Shown piece by piece: positions 1 through 9,788 of a stretch of 64,000 bases of DNA. The notes under the pieces are model-generated. The model made no database searches. It saw only the letters and a program-made list of their open reading frames with translations, and had not been told where the DNA came from. The position numbers and the translations under genes are program-made. This stretch comes from Fimbriiglobus ruber. Its GTDB lineage: Bacteria > Planctomycetota > Planctomycetia > Gemmatales > Gemmataceae. Location of the stretch: NCBI RefSeq assembly GCF_002197845.1, contig NZ_NIDE01000003.1, positions 124,001 to 188,000 of the forward strand. The letters are read 5' to 3'. Numbering within the stretch: the first letter of the stretch is position 1; each line of letters begins with the position of its first letter.

Positions 1-2237
1 CGGCCAAAGTCGATAGTGTCGCCGTCGAGAGAATTATCAGTCAGCTCTATCAAGCCAAGCCGATCAAATACAACGAGTTGAGCGACAACCTCGTCGCCCA
101 CGGGCTCGACAAACCCACGCTCAAGGTCACGCTCAAGAGCCAAGACAAGTCGGCGACGGTGAATTTCGGGTCGACGACGATCGGCGGGGACCGGGCGGTG
201 ATGTTCGTGACCACCGGGGTTGCCCCCCGCCGTCCGCTCGCCGTCCGCCGGGCAGACTTCTCCGCCCTGTTCCGCGACGGGTCGAAGTCGGACGGGGCGG
301 CCTGGGTCACGGCCAAGTGGATCACGGATTACCGTGCCAAGCGGTTGCTCGGGGCGAACGCGATGGACCCGACGTCCGAGGTCGCGGCTCTGAAAATCAC
401 CACGGGCGGCAAGGAACTCGCGCTGACCAAGTCGCCGAGCGGCACCTGGACGTTCACCGCGCCGCCCGGGTACGGAGAAGCCGACGACGCGGGCAGTTCG
501 GGACCGACCGCGACGACCGGCGCGTTTACCGGGGTCAACCCGCTCCTGGCCGCGCTGACCGGGCTCCAGGCGATGTCCAACGACGATTTCCTCGAAAATC
601 AGAAGCCGGAAGACTTCGCGAAATACGGGCTCGTCGCGAACGACCCGAAGGTGATCCGCGTCGAACTCCAACTGAAGGGTGCCCCGGCGCCCGAGGTGCT
701 GTTCATCGGCAAGCCCGTCGAGGAAAACGGCAAGCCGGTCGTTCCGTCGAAAGTCTACTGTCGGATCGACGGCGATTCGGCCGTGGTGAAGGTGGCGACC
801 GACCGCGTCGAATCGCTCCGCCAGACCGCGGTCGACCCCAGAGAAATGCGGAACCGCGACGTCTTGCCGCCGTCCAAGCGTGACGAAATCAACGCGATCG
901 ACCTGACCGTGGGCTCCGCGGTGGTCAAACTCCGGAAGTTTGCGGACCCGGCCCCGGCGGCAACGGGGGCTCCGGGTGCCAGGTGGGTTCTTTTCGGCGG
1001 ACCGGGCGACCCGACGGACGCCAAGCGGAGCGAGGTCGAAGCCCTCCTCACCGTCCTCACCCGCCCGCGGGCCGCGGAAGACGTTTTGACCGCGCCCGAC
1101 AACGCCGCCTTCGCCGCCCCGGAGACGAAGGCGGTCGTGAAGGTCTGGTACGGGCCGGCCGAGCAGCCGGCGAAAGTGGAGCCGGGCAAGCCGCAGCCCG
1201 AGCCGAAAGTCAAAGACCCGGCGACCGAGTTGACCTTCGGTCGGACGGACGCCCTGGCCGTGTTCGTCCGGCGGACCGGCGCCGGCGCGCCGGCCGATCT
1301 CAAGCTGTCGCTGGCGACGCTCGCCCAGGTCCAGAAGTCCCGTCTCGTCTTCCTCGATCCGAAGCTCAAGTCGTTTAACGCGGGCACCGTCGTCCGCCTC
1401 GCGTTCAACCGCGGGGCCGAGCAGTACGACATGACCCGCAACGAGACGACCGGGTTGTGGACGTTCGCCAAGCCGGACGGGCGCAAGGGCAAGACGGCCG
1501 ACAGCGAAAAAGCGACCGTTCTGCTCAGCACGCTGACACTCATGTCTCCGGACCGGTTGGTGGCCGAAAACCCGACCCCGGACGAACTGAAGAAATGGGG
1601 CCTCGACCCGGCCGCCCCGCACACGAAGATCACCGTCGGCTTGAACGACCCGGCGGACAAGGAGCGGGTGTACGAACTGGGGGCCGAAACCGAGGACAAG
1701 AAGTCCGTGTACGCCCGCCAGGACGGCCGGCCGTTCGTGTTCCTGGCGAACACTGCCGCGGCCGAGAAGTTCGCCAAGGAAGACCTGCGCGACATGACCA
1801 TCTTCCGCGTCGACCCCGCCAAAGTGACCAAGATCAAACTGAGGGGGTGGCGGGGCCTACTCGGCGGGCCGAACCCCCACGAATACCAGTTCGAGAAGAA
1901 AGGAACCGCGTGGGCACCGGTCGCCCCGACGCCGGCCGAATTCGCGGTCGACCCGGCCAAACTCGACCAACTCCTGACCGCTCTCAAAACGCCGCGGGCC
2001 GCCGCGTTCGTGAACATCCGGCTGGAACCGCAGTACGGCCTGGAACCGGCGATCAACCCGGACTGGTTCGAGTTCACGATCGAGCAGGACGGCAAGCCAC
2101 ACACCCTCGTACTCGGCAGCAAGTCCGACGGGCCGAACGTATACGGCATGTCCTCGGGCGTGCCGGGCGAAGTCTTCACCATCGACGCGACCGCGATTCG
2201 CGCGCTGACCGACAAGCCCGCGTCACTTCAGAAGTAA
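1..2237 (+). CDS. DUF4340 domain-containing protein (5' end outside window)
   Basis: The reading frame is already open at the window edge (first full codon at base 3) and continues without a stop to TAA at 2235-2237, so the N-terminus lies upstream and the TTG at 78 is not a real start. The visible ~744 residues repeat a pattern typical of DUF4340: beta-rich modules reading like 'TWTFTAPPG', 'GLWTFAKPDG' and 'WVLFGGPGDP', followed by segments on whether a residual is 'YGL' or 'WGL' and 'VYARQDGRPFVFL'. In other bacteria such proteins are membrane-anchored and often sit with gliding or ABC-transporter-type genes; their biochemical role is not established. The partners, if any, would be upstream of this window. 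The IS element begins 3 bp after the stop, so the native 3' flank has been replaced. Family call is fairly sure, function is not. Confidence 0.8.
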   Translation, partial: AKVDSVAVERIISQLYQAKPIKYNELSDNLVAHGLDKPTLKVTLKSQDKSATVNFGSTTIGGDRAVMFVTTGVAPRRPLAVRRADFSALFRDGSKSDGAAWVTAKWITDYRAKRLLGANAMDPTSEVAALKITTGGKELALTKSPSGTWTFTAPPGYGEADDAGSSGPTATTGAFTGVNPLLAALTGLQAMSNDDFLENQKPEDFAKYGLVANDPKVIRVELQLKGAPAPEVLFIGKPVEENGKPVVPSKVYCRIDGDSAVVKVATDRVESLRQTAVDPREMRNRDVLPPSKRDEINAIDLTVGSAVVKLRKFADPAPAATGAPGARWVLFGGPGDPTDAKRSEVEALLTVLTRPRAAEDVLTAPDNAAFAAPETKAVVKVWYGPAEQPAKVEPGKPQPEPKVKDPATELTFGRTDALAVFVRRTGAGAPADLKLSLATLAQVQKSRLVFLDPKLKSFNAGTVVRLAFNRGAEQYDMTRNETTGLWTFAKPDGRKGKTADSEKATVLLSTLTLMSPDRLVAENPTPDELKKWGLDPAAPHTKITVGLNDPADKERVYELGAETEDKKSVYARQDGRPFVFLANTAAAEKFAKEDLRDMTIFRVDPAKVTKIKLRGWRGLLGGPNPHEYQFEKKGTAWAPVAPTPAEFAVDPAKLDQLLTALKTPRAAAFVNIRLEPQYGLEPAINPDWFEFTIEQDGKPHTLVLGSKSDGPNVYGMSSGVPGEVFTIDATAIRALTDKPASLQK

Positions 2238-2240
2238 GGG

Positions 2241-3541
2241 ACTCGGAAAGTAATAATTATCCCAGCCGCAAACTTGGTCCGTCGATATCGAGGAACCATT
2301 TTCCGAGTTCGGCATCGCGTGTCACGTGTTTCTCGACCACTTTCATTTGGCGTGGCGAGAGACGAATGCCTTTCCTGTAGGTCCCACACAGCAGCTCGAC
2401 TTCGGGCTTTTTGCCGTTCCACGTCATGGTTCGGGCAAATTCCAGAACCGCGTCCACATCGTCCAACAGTTCGCCGTTCCAGTGGTTTTCCAAGATGCCC
2501 CAGCAATGTTCGATCGCGTTGTACTTGCTGTGGTACGGCGGGTAATAGGCCAGCCGAATCCGCAACGCCTGGTCCCGCGCAAACTGCACCATCCGCTTCA
2601 AAAACTGTGTGCGTCGACTGTGAAGCTCGGGGCCGTTGTCCTGGTTGATCACCAGCGTATCCACACGTGGGAACCGCTGACGGTTGCTCCCCCACCACCG
2701 TTCCAACACATCGACGATGAAGTCACTCGTGACCGCCGACGCCGTGAAATACAAGTGCAGGTCGTCCCATTGCGGCAAAAAGATCCCAAACGGATTCAAT
2801 ATCCCTTTCGGTTGGAAATCGTGGTCCGCCCCCTTCCGCTCCAGCCGATTCTTGCCTCCACGCGAAAAATCGCCGATTTTCACGGCGGCCTTGGCATCCC
2901 ACGACAAACGCAACACCGTTTCCGCTTCGTCCGCGGACCGATTGACCACTTTCAACTTCGCGAAGATGGCGTCGGTCTGCTTGATCTTTTTTTGGGTTTG
3001 CACTTGGCCACCTTGGTCAGGTGAAACCCCAAGTCATTGAGCTTCGTGCGCAATGTCCGCGGCGTCGGCAGTTCCGCCGTCTGATATCCCTTCTGTTCGA
3101 TCAGTTGCCGGCGCAGTTCTTCCGCCGTCAACCGCGTGTACAATCGCCGATTGCGAAACTGTGGGTCCGTTTGACTGAATCCTTTGGCGATGTCCCGGAT
3201 GTCGGCGAGCAAACGCGGCAATTTCTCCTCGGCGCGGGCGCGGCCGCGTGCCGTGGGGGCGTCGCAACAGGTGATACCGGACCGCAGTTCGTGCATCCCC
3301 TTACGAATCGTCACGCGATTCCAGCCGAACTCCGTTTCGGCCCGCCGCTGTCCGCCTGCTCCCAACGACTGAACCGTCCGCGCCATGAACAGCCGGCGCT
3401 GCGAGCCGCGAAGCATTCTTGCCGTTTCGGCGAGAGTGGCTTTGAACCCATCCGTAAGTTCCATGTTCTTGCTCCTCCCACGAGTGGAGAAGCAATATAC
3501 CAATCAACCTCGGAGTCTGGGATATCTATTTCTTTCCGGGT
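2241..3541 (-). mobile_element. ISAzo13-family insertion sequence
   Basis: A roughly 1.3-kb element bounded by imperfect terminal inverted repeats at 2241-2265 and 3517-3541; the two ends match at 21 of 25 positions, sharing CGGAAAG and TATCCCAG blocks. Inside is a single transposase gene on the minus strand split over two frames. I could not identify a convincing target-site duplication: flanks are AAGGG on the left and TCCTAAAGG on the right. The left end lies 3 bp beyond the stop of the DUF4340 gene, and the right end abuts a truncated WD40 gene, consistent with insertion or adjacent deletion. Ends that are well preserved and an otherwise uninterrupted transposase suggest that it is recent or potentially active. 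Confidence 0.85.
2257..3464 (-). CDS. ISAzo13-family transposase (two frames, -1 frameshift)
   Basis: The upstream frame starts at ATG 3464, which has AGGAG about 8 nt before it, and ends at 2952; the downstream frame is open from about 3003 to TAA at 2257. The frames overlap at a run of seven A on the coding strand (positions 2993-2987), and a -1 slip there joins '...KVAKCKPKK' to 'IKQTDAIFAKL...', giving a continuous protein of about 400 residues. The product matches the 'Rhodopirellula transposase DDE' family: likely acidic residues are in 'WDAKAAVKIGDFSRGG', 'INQDNGPE' and 'YNAIEHCWG'. Polymeric-A slippage by ribosome or RNA polymerase is a common way for such elements to make transposase, so the split need not mean inactivation; a plain inactivating indel is the alternative. 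Confidence 0.85.
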
Positions 3542-3544
3542 TCC

Positions 3545-4465
3545 TAAAGGTTCGGCGGGCGGTCGGGGCACCAGCCCCGACCGCCCCTCAGACCCTGGCG
3601 AGGAAGCAGTTCGTGTATGGGATTTGACTTCAGGAAAAGACGGGTGGTCTTTCCCCCGGGCCGGAATTGCTATCTCCGGACTCGCGTTCACCCCCGACGG
3701 AAAACAACTCCTCACGTCGGACGCCGAGTTCGAGTTCCGAAAATGGGATCTGGCGTCGGGAAAGGAGATTGGTGTTCGTCAGCCGTGGGACGGGCCGGGT
3801 AATCCGGTACGTCGACGGGCACGCCGCCTACATCCTTGATCTGGCTTTCACCCCGGACGGATCAAAGGTTCTCAGCGTGAGTTACGACCATACCGGGCTG
3901 GTCTGGGACGTGACCATCCCGACGTTTACCGACCGGAAGCCCGGGGTGCTTACGCCCAAGGCACTCGCCGACAATTGGGGGCCGGCTTGCCGCACTGGAT
4001 CCGGTTCTGGGTTGGCGGGCGATCGCGGAATTGGCCGGTTCGCCAGCCGAGTCGGTGGCGTATTTGGCCGACCACCTCAAACCACTTCCGGTTCCCAACG
4101 CCGCTGTCCTCGACCGGATTTCCAAGCGACTTGACGCGCCAGGGTTCAACGATCGCGAGAAGGCGAGCGCGGAATTGGATGCCTATGGCCCGAATGCGGT
4201 CGTCTTGGTGAAAGAACGTCTCGGAGCAACGGGCTCGTCCGAGATCGAAGAGCGGTTGAAGGCGTTTATCGCCCGCCACGCCGGAGGAAGCGCCTCCCCG
4301 TGGGTGCTGCGCGGGACGCGAGCCGTGGCGGTCCTGGAAGCGATCGGCTCATCAGACGCCCGGAAGGTACTCGCCCGGCTCGCCGGATACCGCCCCGGGG
4401 ATCTTCTCTGTGTCGATGCCGCGTCCGCACTGGCTCGACTGGAGAAACGCAGTAACGCGAAATAA
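3545..4465 (+). pseudogene. WD40-repeat protein remnant, truncated and frameshifted
   Basis: Three consecutive frames carry pieces of one planctomycete-type WD40 protein. The first, from the IS border to about 3780, reads 'AVRVWDLTSGKDG' and 'GLAFTPDGKQLLTS'. The second, to about 3980, reads 'HAAYILDLAFTPDGSKVLS' and 'GLVWDVT'. The third ends at TAA 4463-4465 and carries the C-terminal helical tail seen in Gemmata WD40 proteins ('FNDREKASAELDAYG', 'TRAVAVLEAIG'). The last shift is explained by one extra G in the GGGGG run near 3978. The N-terminal propeller blades are missing at the IS border. The gene is therefore truncated at its 5' side and has at least two further frame breaks; no functional product is expected. 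Confidence 0.8.
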
Positions 4466-4541
4466 TCCTGCGGAGCGGTGTCAAACGACGCATGCCGTAG
4501 GAAACACGGCACGAATCACACCCCCCACGCAATATTGTGCC

Positions 4542-7085
4542 TTACTTCACACCCATCGTCCGCTGGATGAATTTCACTTGGAGTCGCGGGTAGTGCGGGT
4601 CCACGATGCCGTGGCGGTATCGCGGGTAGATCATCACTTCAAAGTCCTTGCCGGCGCGCTCGAGGGCGTCGATCAGTTGGGCGCTATTTTGAAAGTGGAC
4701 GTTGTCATCGATGAGGCCGTGGACGATCAGCAGTTTCCCGTGCAGGTTGGCGGCGGCTTTGACCACCGAGGACTTGTCGTAGCCTTCCTTGTTGTCTTTC
4801 GGCAGGCCCATGTATCGCTCGGTGTAAATCGAATCGTACAGGCGCCAATCGGTCACAGGCGCGCCGGCGATAGCCGCGGCGAACTTCTTGCTGTGCGTAA
4901 GCGCGTAAGCCGAGATGTACCCGCCGTAGCTGTGCCCGCTGATCCCGACCCGCGACGAGTCGGCCCATGAGTTCTTGCAGATCCAATCGACTGCCTCTTC
5001 GAGGTCTTTCAATTCCTGCACGCCCAGGTGCTTGTAACACGCCCACGCCGACTGGGCTCCCTTCCCGCTCGCGCTCCGCGGGTCGACCCGCAGGACCACG
5101 ATCCCGGAATGGGCCAGAGTTTGTTCGAGCAACCGCGGAGCCCAGCCGTCGTGGACGGTCGGCGCGTGCGGACCGGCGTAGGTCAGCACCCAGATCGGAT
5201 ACTTCGCTTTCGGATCGAAGTCGGGCGGGTACGTCACCGCCGCTTCGAGAACGAACTCGTCTTTCGTCGTGATCGTGGTCCGCTCGTACCGCCCGAACGT
5301 GTACTGCTCCACGTCCCGACCCGGGTTCGAGTCGAGGACGCGAACCGCGGCGCCGCCGATTTCAAACAGCGACGTCCGCGGTGGAGTCGTGTCGTCGCTG
5401 AAGCGGTCAACGAAGAGCGACCCTTTCGGGGCGAGTGTGATGCGGTGGGTGGTCGTAGCTGGACCTGTGATTCGCTCGACGGCCGGGCCATCCAGAAGAG
5501 TGCGGTACAGGTGCGTCCGCGCCGGGCCGTCTTTTGTGCCCGTGAAATAGACCCAGCCCGCGGCTTCGTCGATCCGTTCGATGCTTTGGACGACCCATTC
5601 GCCGCCGGTGACGGCACGAATCAGTTTCCCATCTGCCGCGTAGTGGTAGACGTGTTTCCAGCCGGTTCGTTCGCTCAGAATCAAGAATGATCCGTCGGCC
5701 AGGAAATGCGGCTCACCCAGATCCTCGACCCAGGCCTTGGTCGTCTCGCGGAACAGTTTCACCGGCGCGGCCGCGGGGTCGGGCCAGGTCACGAAGTCGA
5801 GCCAGGTTTGCTCGCGGTTCTGCACGTAGGCAAAGACGGTATTCGTTTTGCCCACCCATCCGACCCGCGAGACCAGAGTGCTATCAGGTGGATAGCCGGG
5901 CAGATCGAGATACCGGACCGCGCCGCCGGCCACGTGGGCCACCCCAATTTTCACGAACGGGTTGGCGGCTCCCGCCTTCGGGTAGGAAATGGTTTCCAAT
6001 TGCCCTTCGTTCGGGAACGCCGCGGCGACGGCGAACTTGGGCACGGGCTTGTCGTCGAGCCGGAGGAAGACCACGGCTGTACCGTCGGGACTCCACCAGT
6101 ATGCGCGGCCATTTCGGTGGAAAAGTTCCTCCTCGTACACCCAGTCCGCGTGGCCATTCAGCACCTCGCCGCCGCCGTCGGCCGTCAGTGCCGTTTCGGC
6201 TTGCGTCGCGAGGTCGACCGCGAACAGATTTCCGCTTCGCGTGAACGCGATCGATTTGTCGCCTGGGCTGAAGGAAATGGACTCCTTGCCCGAGGCCGAT
6301 CGCGTGAGCCGGACGGCTGGTGATCCATCGAAGTGTGCGAGTGCGAGGTCTTGGCCGACGTTCACCAACGTGGCGGTACGGGGGTGGTTCATCCGGTAGG
6401 AAGGAGATTTCACGATCTGATCGACGGCGGTCGGCGCGAGATCGGACAGGGCGGCGAGCGACTTCCGCAACTTGTCGGGGTCGACGAACGCTTCGGCCCG
6501 GCCGGACCGCGCGTGGACTTTGTAGAGCTTGCCCTGTTTCGTCTGCAAGAAGTGTTCGCCGTCGGCGAGCCATTCGACCGTGATCCCCGGCCCCCCGCCG
6601 AGCCCGCGGGACGCGAGCATGACATCTACGGTGATCGGCTTCTTCGCGGGGCGATCCTTGGTTGCGGCCGGCGCGGGGCCGACGAGGGCGGTCGGGGCCA
6701 CCGTCAACCGCATCACGCGTACCGGCTTACTGGCGAACGAGGAGACCGCATCGGGAGCGAGGAGTCGCGCCGTCGAGGGACTTTGGCGAACGAGCAGACT
6801 CCCGGCCGAAACCTTCTCTCGTGCCGTAGCCGGCGTCGAAACCGTTTGCCCAAGCTCATACACCTCGCCGGAAAGTTCGCAATCCTCGCGTAATTCTTCG
6901 AGCGGTATCTTTTCGGCCCGAAGCGCGTCAATCACAGCCGGGCTCGCGGGGCGAACGACGTACGCGCCCGACGGCTTCTCCTGAGCATTTGCCGACGTGA
7001 CGGATAAAGCGATCCATACGATCGAGAGAATGATGGGTCGGTGTCCCACGATACGGACGGCCAGCCAGTCGACACGAAGGCCCAT
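4542..7085 (-). CDS. Exported S9 family peptidase (DPP IV/prolyl oligopeptidase type)
   Basis: An 847-residue serine peptidase. Residues 1-35 form a signal peptide with a hydrophobic stretch ending 'SVTSANA-QE', so it should act outside the cytoplasmic membrane. About residues 160-600 look like the eight-bladed propeller (DPPIV_N), with 'WLADGEHFLQ', 'YWWSPDGTAVVFLRLDD' and 'YVYFTGTKDG'-like blades. The C-terminal alpha/beta hydrolase has the nucleophile motif 'GHSYGGY' (Ser719), the acid in 'HGLIDDNVHF' (Asp793/794) and His825 in 'YRHGI', as in dipeptidyl peptidase IV. Residues 40-130 precede the propeller and resemble no part of a canonical DPP IV. Family members release N-terminal dipeptides, usually Xaa-Pro. 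It is transcribed alone, divergently from the MoxR gene. Confidence 0.9.
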   Translation of the reverse strand: MGLRVDWLAVRIVGHRPIILSIVWIALSVTSANAQEKPSGAYVVRPASPAVIDALRAEKIPLEELREDCELSGEVYELGQTVSTPATAREKVSAGSLLVRQSPSTARLLAPDAVSSFASKPVRVMRLTVAPTALVGPAPAATKDRPAKKPITVDVMLASRGLGGGPGITVEWLADGEHFLQTKQGKLYKVHARSGRAEAFVDPDKLRKSLAALSDLAPTAVDQIVKSPSYRMNHPRTATLVNVGQDLALAHFDGSPAVRLTRSASGKESISFSPGDKSIAFTRSGNLFAVDLATQAETALTADGGGEVLNGHADWVYEEELFHRNGRAYWWSPDGTAVVFLRLDDKPVPKFAVAAAFPNEGQLETISYPKAGAANPFVKIGVAHVAGGAVRYLDLPGYPPDSTLVSRVGWVGKTNTVFAYVQNREQTWLDFVTWPDPAAAPVKLFRETTKAWVEDLGEPHFLADGSFLILSERTGWKHVYHYAADGKLIRAVTGGEWVVQSIERIDEAAGWVYFTGTKDGPARTHLYRTLLDGPAVERITGPATTTHRITLAPKGSLFVDRFSDDTTPPRTSLFEIGGAAVRVLDSNPGRDVEQYTFGRYERTTITTKDEFVLEAAVTYPPDFDPKAKYPIWVLTYAGPHAPTVHDGWAPRLLEQTLAHSGIVVLRVDPRSASGKGAQSAWACYKHLGVQELKDLEEAVDWICKNSWADSSRVGISGHSYGGYISAYALTHSKKFAAAIAGAPVTDWRLYDSIYTERYMGLPKDNKEGYDKSSVVKAAANLHGKLLIVHGLIDDNVHFQNSAQLIDALERAGKDFEVMIYPRYRHGIVDPHYPRLQVKFIQRTMGVK

Positions 7086-7215
7086 GTGCGTTACCCCGTT
7101 GTTTTCGTTCCGGTCAAATCGGCAGTCCGTTCGGGCGGGAGGAGGTGCGAGCCCCGGTCCGGTCGGGTTGATATATCAACTCGGTGTTTTTCCCTCCCGG
7201 CGCCCCGCGTGATTC

Positions 7216-8190
7216 ATGCCATCAGACCCCGCGTCCGTTCCCACCCGCGCACTCCTCGAACCGTTTTACCGGGCCGTCGAGGGCGTTCTCGTGGGCCAAC
7301 GCGGTCTGATCGACCGGTTGCTCATCGGACTCCTCACGGACGGCCACGTGCTACTCGAGGGCGTCCCGGGGTTGGCCAAAACGCTGGCCGTTCGGACCGT
7401 CGCCCGCGCATTGCGACTGACCTTCCGCCGCATCCAGTTCACGCCGGACCTGCTCCCGGCGGACGTCATCGGCACCCAGGTGTACAACCCGCGGTCCGGC
7501 GAGTTTACGGTAAAGCAGGGGCCGGTGTTCGCCAACGTCGTCCTGGCGGACGAGATCAACCGCGCGCCGGCGAAAGTCCAGTCGGCCCTTCTGGAAGCGA
7601 TGCAGGAGCATCAGGTCACCATCGGGGACACCACGTTTCCGCTGCCGCGGCCGTTTTTCGTCCTGGCGACACAAAACCCGATCGAGCAAGAAGGAACGTA
7701 CCCGCTGCCCGAAGCCCAGGTCGATCGCTTCATGTTGAAGGTGCTGATCGACTACCCGGGGAAGGAAGACGAACTGGCCATCCTCGACCGCATGGGGAGT
7801 GTCGACGCGAGTACCCACGCCGAACCCGCGCTGGAAGCAGCCGACCTCGCATTGCTACGTCGCACCGTTGATGAAACCTACACCGATACGAAGGTGAAGC
7901 AGTACCTTGTAGACGTGGTCCGGGCGACGCGCAAGCCGGCCGAATACGGCCTGGATCTCGCTGGTCTCATCCAGTACGGCGGCAGCCCGCGGGCGACTTT
8001 GGCCCTCCTCCGGGCGGCAAAAGCTCACGCCTTTCTCAACGGCCGGGGGTACGTCACGCCCGAGGACGTCAAGCGGATCGCGCCGGACGTCCTCCGGCAC
8101 CGCGTCATGGTGTCTTACGAGGCGGAAGCCGAGGACACGCGACCGGACGAAATCGTGAAGCGGGTTCTGGACCACCTCCCGGTGCCGTGA
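7216..8190 (+). CDS. MoxR family AAA+ ATPase
   Basis: A 324-residue AAA_3-type ATPase. Walker A is 'GVPGLAKT' (residues 49-56), Walker B 'VVLADE' (108-113) followed by the family motif 'INRAPAKVQSALLEAMQE', with 'LATQNPIEQEGTYPLPEAQ' as sensor 1 region and a C-terminal lid domain. MoxR proteins are chaperone-like ATPases that work with von Willebrand factor A and DUF58 proteins in maturing metalloenzymes or in envelope stress. No such partner lies next to it here: the neighbours are a divergent peptidase and lgt on the same strand 133 bp downstream, so it is an orphan copy. Length and motifs are complete, and the protein should be active. Confidence 0.95.
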   Translation: MPSDPASVPTRALLEPFYRAVEGVLVGQRGLIDRLLIGLLTDGHVLLEGVPGLAKTLAVRTVARALRLTFRRIQFTPDLLPADVIGTQVYNPRSGEFTVKQGPVFANVVLADEINRAPAKVQSALLEAMQEHQVTIGDTTFPLPRPFFVLATQNPIEQEGTYPLPEAQVDRFMLKVLIDYPGKEDELAILDRMGSVDASTHAEPALEAADLALLRRTVDETYTDTKVKQYLVDVVRATRKPAEYGLDLAGLIQYGGSPRATLALLRAAKAHAFLNGRGYVTPEDVKRIAPDVLRHRVMVSYEAEAEDTRPDEIVKRVLDHLPVP

Positions 8191-8322
8191 GAAGTGAAGA
8201 CCGGAACAGCGTGTTGGGGGTGACAAGCCCGCCCCGGAGCGGGCACAATCCCGTCATCCCCCGGCCGCCGAGTTGGTTGCGGCCGTAATATGTGAGTGGG
8301 ATCTTCCGACCGAGGGGCGTTC

Positions 8323-9770
8323 ATGTATCAGGTGTTGTTCCACATTCCCTTCACTGCCGGGTTGGTGCCCCCGGACGGGCTGCCGGTGTACGGCTTCGGC
8401 GCGATGATGTTCCTCACGTTCGTCCTCACGGCGATGGTTTGGGGGCCACTCCGCGGCGCCAGGATCGGGGTGCCGAAGGACAAAATGCAAGACTTCGCGA
8501 TCCTGCTTTTCCTGTGCGGGTTCGCCGGCGCCCGCGTACTGTATATGGTCCAGTACTCCGACCAATTCCCGGACAAAAGTATCGTCGGCTTGATCAAAGC
8601 GTTTTTCCAGATCTGGAATGGCGGGATCGTACTTTACGGATCGGTGTTCGGAGGACTGATCGCGTTTTTGTATTTTTATCGGCTCGTTTTGCGGAAGCTG
8701 CACGTTTCGGCTTGGAAATTTGCAGACGTTGTAGCTCCCTTAATCGCGCTCGGGATAGCAGTCGGCAGGATCGGGTGTTACCTCAATGGGTGTTGCTGGG
8801 GCCAACCGGTGTGCGCCGAGTGCCAGCCGGTCCCGCTCTCGCCGGCGCTCGGGGAGTTCCCGCTGCTCCCGGCCCACGCCCAGAAGCAAGTCTGTGTCCT
8901 CCCGTCCGCGACCGACCGGATGCCGCAAATCCACGGCTTACAGACGCCGACCGGCTTCTCGATTACGCCGGCCAACAACCTCTTCGGGGTCGGCGACCCG
9001 CGGTCCGTCGTCGACGCGATCGAGCCCGGCTCGGACGCGGGCAAAGCCGGGTTGAAGCCCGGCGACCGCGTGATCCGCGTGAACGGCCGCGTCAACCAGA
9101 TCGTGATCGAACTGTCCGGCGATCCGACCGGAGTCGAACAAACCACCACGAAACTGGTCGCCGAAGGGGGAACCATCCCCGACCGCCCCGCGGACGCCGA
9201 GGACGTCCGTTCGCTTTCGTGGGTCGGGTTCAACGATCCCGCGACGTATCAGAATGCGGTCGCGAAAATCGGGCGCGTTCCGTCCGGTGTCAACCCGATC
9301 GTTCACGACACACTCTGGGAGACGGTCCGCGCGTGGCCGCGCGGGCGGGCCGAATTGGACCTTGTCGTCAACCGCGACGGGAAAGAGGTCGCGATCGGCT
9401 TCGTCCCCACACGGTATCCTTCTTCCCGACGCAGTTGTACGAGACCGTGAGCATGGTGTTGCTGATCTTTTTACTCGTCTCGTTCCAGCCGTTCCGCCGG
9501 CACAACGGGCAACTCATTGTCATCCTGATGCTCGGGTATGCCGTTCACCGATTTCTGAACGAGGCGATCCGCATCGAGCCGACCTACGCGCTCAACTTGA
9601 CGCTCTCGCAGTGGATCAGCATCGGGATCTTTACCGCCGGCATCGGGCTCGAACTGTTCCTGCGGGCAACGCAGCCAAAATTGCCCACGGGCGAATTGCC
9701 GCTGTCCTACGGGGCGACTCCGGCCCCCGCCGCGTCACCGACTCGCGTTCTGGCCGCCGGAAAAGCCTGA
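8323..9770 (+). CDS. lgt: Prolipoprotein diacylglyceryl transferase with PDZ insert; frameshifted
   Basis: Lgt transfers diacylglycerol from phosphatidylglycerol to the lipobox cysteine of prolipoproteins in the inner membrane. The start chosen is ATG 8323, preceded by GAGGGG; an upstream GTG at 8296 is in frame but lacks a ribosome site. The first frame (to TGA at 9450) carries several membrane helices and the Lgt signature as 'GRIGCYLNGCCWG' (residues 148-160); the usual 'FHGG' histidine region reads 'LYGSVFGG'. Residues ~165-360 are an insert in the outer loop containing a PDZ core ('IEPGSDAGKAGLKPGDRVI'). The last Lgt helices, beginning 'FFPTQLYETVS', are in another frame ending at TGA 9770. 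One indel at about 9405-9425 separates the frames. Either a sequencing error or a real lesion; lgt is normally needed, so an error is quite possible. Confidence 0.85.
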
Positions 9771-9788
9771 TCTGAAGACAGGTGAAGC

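Noticed and set aside
755-2215. 486-codon minus-strand ORF opposite DUF4340
   Set aside because: Ser/Arg-rich antisense shadow of a coherent plus-strand gene.
2326-3024. Plus-strand ORF opposite the transposase
   Set aside because: Antisense shadow of the ISAzo13 transposase, whose minus-strand frames match the DDE family.
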